DNA of 15,127 nt from Alphaproteobacteria bacterium (GTDB lineage Bacteria; Pseudomonadota; Alphaproteobacteria; Rickettsiales; UBA1997): contig VGDN01000007.1 in NCBI GenBank assembly GCA_016869695.1, positions 1 through 15,127 on the forward strand, given 5' to 3'. Numbering within the stretch: position 1 is the first letter of the stretch; the number at the start of each line of letters is the position of its first letter. A program made the translations under genes and the position numbers. Below are positions 13,565-15,127 of the stretch, piece after piece. The notes beneath the pieces were generated by a model, which saw nothing but the letters and a program-made list of their open reading frames with translations, was not told the DNA's origin and ran no database searches.

Positions 13565-15127
13565 ATGACAAAAACGATTTTGATTGATGCTGCGCATCGC
13601 GAGGAGACTCGTGTTGCGGTTTTAGAAAATGGAATCCTGCAAGATTTCGATCGCGAGGCTATCGCGATTAAGCAGATTAAGGGCAACATCTACTTGGCGC
13701 GAGTGGTGCGTGTGGAACAGTCACTGCAAGCCTGTTTTGTTGATTACGGTTCCGACCGTCACGGTTTCTTGCCTTTTGCCGACATTCATCCCGACTTCTT
13801 CCAAATCTCTGATGCTGAAAGACAAAAACTGCGCGATCTGAACAACCAGGCGCCAAGACAGCATGAAGAAGAAGAAAGAGAGTCGGATTCCGACAGAGAC
13901 AGAAAGGATGATTCGGAAGATTCGATGACCACTGGCTCTTATTCCGTCGAAGACGAAACCGGTGCTTACCGCGGCAACATCCACAGCATTCACAAGCGTT
14001 ACAGCATTCAAGAAGTCATCAAGTCAGGTCAGCTGGTTTTGGTGCAGGTCACGAAAGAAGAGCGCGGTAACAAGGGCGCATCGATGACGACTTACGTTTC
14101 AATCGCCGGAAAATATTGTGTGCTGATGGCTAATACACCCAACAAGGGCGGCGTTTCCAAGAAGGTCGATAATTTCCGCGACCGCAAACTTCTGCGCTCA
14201 GTTTTGACCGAACTCAATATACCAAATGATCGCTCGATCATCATCAGAACAGCCGGTGTGGGCAAGCGTCCGGAAGACATCAAACGCGATTGCGACTACT
14301 TGAATCGTCTGTGGAGCAACATCAAAGAAACTGCGGCGAGCTCTACAGCTCATGCTTTCATCCATGCTGAAGATGATGTGGTGCGGAAATGCATTCGCGA
14401 CGTTTACAACGAGCAAGTGAGTGAAGTGGTGATCGAGGGCAATGATGCTTATGACACTGTCTTAAACTTCGTGAAGCTGACCATGCCTGGTTCGGCGCAC
14501 AACATCAAACTCCATGAAGAGCGTGTGCCGATTTTCAACAAATATCGCGTCGAGCAGCAGATCACGGCGCTTTATGAGAAGCACATCAATCTTCCATCTG
14601 GTGGTTCAATCGTCATTGACCATACCGAAGCATTGGTGGCGATTGACGTCAATTCTGGCCGTGCCACGAGAGAAAGTGGTGTTGAAGAAACTGCTTACGC
14701 AACCAATCTTGAAGCGGTGCGCGAAGTAGCGCGTCAGTTGCGCCTGCGCGACTTGGCGGGTTTGGTGGTGATCGATTTCATCGACATGTATGAACAGCGT
14801 AACCGTCGTCAGGTTGAGCGCGCTTTACGCGATGCCCTACAAAATGATCGCGCCCGCATCCAGATTGGCCGCATCAGTGTTTTTGGATTGTTGGAAATGT
14901 CGCGTCAGCGTCTAGGTGCCAGCTTCTTTGAAACCATCACCGAGCCTTGCAGAAACTGCGGTGGTACTGGTTACGTCCGCTCAGTAGAAATCCTGGCAGT
15001 GAGTATTTTGCGGGCGATCCGTCACTCCTGTTCCGATCGCCAAGCCGGCGTGATTTATGTCTATACCACCGGCGAAACCATTGCTTACATCATGAACTTC
15101 AAGAAGCAGGAAATCGCGACAATCGAA
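13565..15127 (+). CDS. rne: Ribonuclease E/G family endoribonuclease (3' end outside window)
   Basis: The main endoribonuclease of mRNA decay and of rRNA/tRNA processing, acting at the inner membrane as the degradosome core. The 521 visible residues cover the catalytic half and run off the right edge. The S1 RNA-binding domain (about 35-180) is interrupted by a very acidic, low-complexity insertion at roughly 92-137, as in alphaproteobacterial RNase E. The DNase I-like site has Asp361 (AIDVNSGR) and Asp404 (VVIDFIDM), matching E. coli Asp303 and Asp346. The zinc-link is Cys462-x-x-Cys465 (PCRNCGGTGY). The insertion and family resemblance favour rne over rng, but the C-terminal scaffold that would prove it is not in view. 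GAGGA stands five bases before the ATG and can be masked by a leader hairpin. Confidence 0.93.
   Translation, partial: MTKTILIDAAHREETRVAVLENGILQDFDREAIAIKQIKGNIYLARVVRVEQSLQACFVDYGSDRHGFLPFADIHPDFFQISDAERQKLRDLNNQAPRQHEEEERESDSDRDRKDDSEDSMTTGSYSVEDETGAYRGNIHSIHKRYSIQEVIKSGQLVLVQVTKEERGNKGASMTTYVSIAGKYCVLMANTPNKGGVSKKVDNFRDRKLLRSVLTELNIPNDRSIIIRTAGVGKRPEDIKRDCDYLNRLWSNIKETAASSTAHAFIHAEDDVVRKCIRDVYNEQVSEVVIEGNDAYDTVLNFVKLTMPGSAHNIKLHEERVPIFNKYRVEQQITALYEKHINLPSGGSIVIDHTEALVAIDVNSGRATRESGVEETAYATNLEAVREVARQLRLRDLAGLVVIDFIDMYEQRNRRQVERALRDALQNDRARIQIGRISVFGLLEMSRQRLGASFFETITEPCRNCGGTGYVRSVEILAVSILRAIRHSCSDRQAGVIYVYTTGETIAYIMNFKKQEIATIE

Noticed and set aside
13721..14011. Minus-strand ORF of 96 codons antisense to rne
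   Set aside because: It is open because the acidic GA-rich insertion of RNase E lacks stops on the other strand. No protein family is evident.

Overview
Organism. The window looks like the chromosome of an alphaproteobacterium with an aerobic respiratory chain. Complex I subunits H, I, J and K are close to the alphaproteobacterial/mitochondrial type. RNase E carries an acidic insertion in its S1 domain, as alphaproteobacterial enzymes often do. The nuo genes are not in one complete operon: nuoG does not precede nuoH and nuoL does not follow nuoK. A secreted helical-repeat protein resembling DUF4116 proteins hints at association with a eukaryotic host, as in Rickettsiales- or Holosporales-like lineages. 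That placement is inference. I see no tRNA, rRNA, CRISPR array, phage gene or intact insertion sequence.

Layout. (1) 1-692, plus strand: the 3' end of a probable SulP anion transporter fused to a beta-carbonic anhydrase, cut by the left edge. (2) 831-4703, minus strand: a membrane GT39-like glycosyltransferase, a GT2 polyprenyl-phosphate-sugar synthase and serS. (3) 4769-6438, plus strand: dapE and pgpA, overlapping by one base. (4) 6477-9750, plus strand: nuoH, nuoI, nuoJ, a second beta-carbonic anhydrase gene, then nuoK. (5) 9972-11306, plus: a secreted protein of 25-residue helical repeats whose 5' end lies in a 235-bp MITE-like element. (6) 11408-12439, plus: a type IV pilin-like N-terminus joined to a LamG-like domain. 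(7) 12436-13065, minus: a short glycerophosphodiester phosphodiesterase, with no spacer on either side. (8) 13064-13390, plus: cutA. (9) 13565 to the right edge, plus: rne, with a hairpin that covers its ribosome binding site.

How the genes relate. Two beta-carbonic anhydrases lie within 9.4 kb. One is fused to a probable anion/bicarbonate transporter. The other starts one base after the nuoJ stop and sits before nuoK. This suggests a link between inorganic-carbon handling and the respiratory proton pump, which is a hypothesis only. The GT39/GT2 pair fits a lipid-linked sugar route to the cell surface, and pgpA and dapE serve phospholipid and peptidoglycan/lysine synthesis.

Intergenic DNA is unusually rich in small palindromic elements of several types: elements armed with heptanucleotide repeats, paired REP-like palindromes with a CTTCGACA core, a GGTCAGGCAC palindrome and the MITE. 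Within nuoH-I-J-CA-K every junction carries one, except the one-base nuoJ/carbonic anhydrase junction. These repeats and the rne leader hairpin are the least explained parts of the window.
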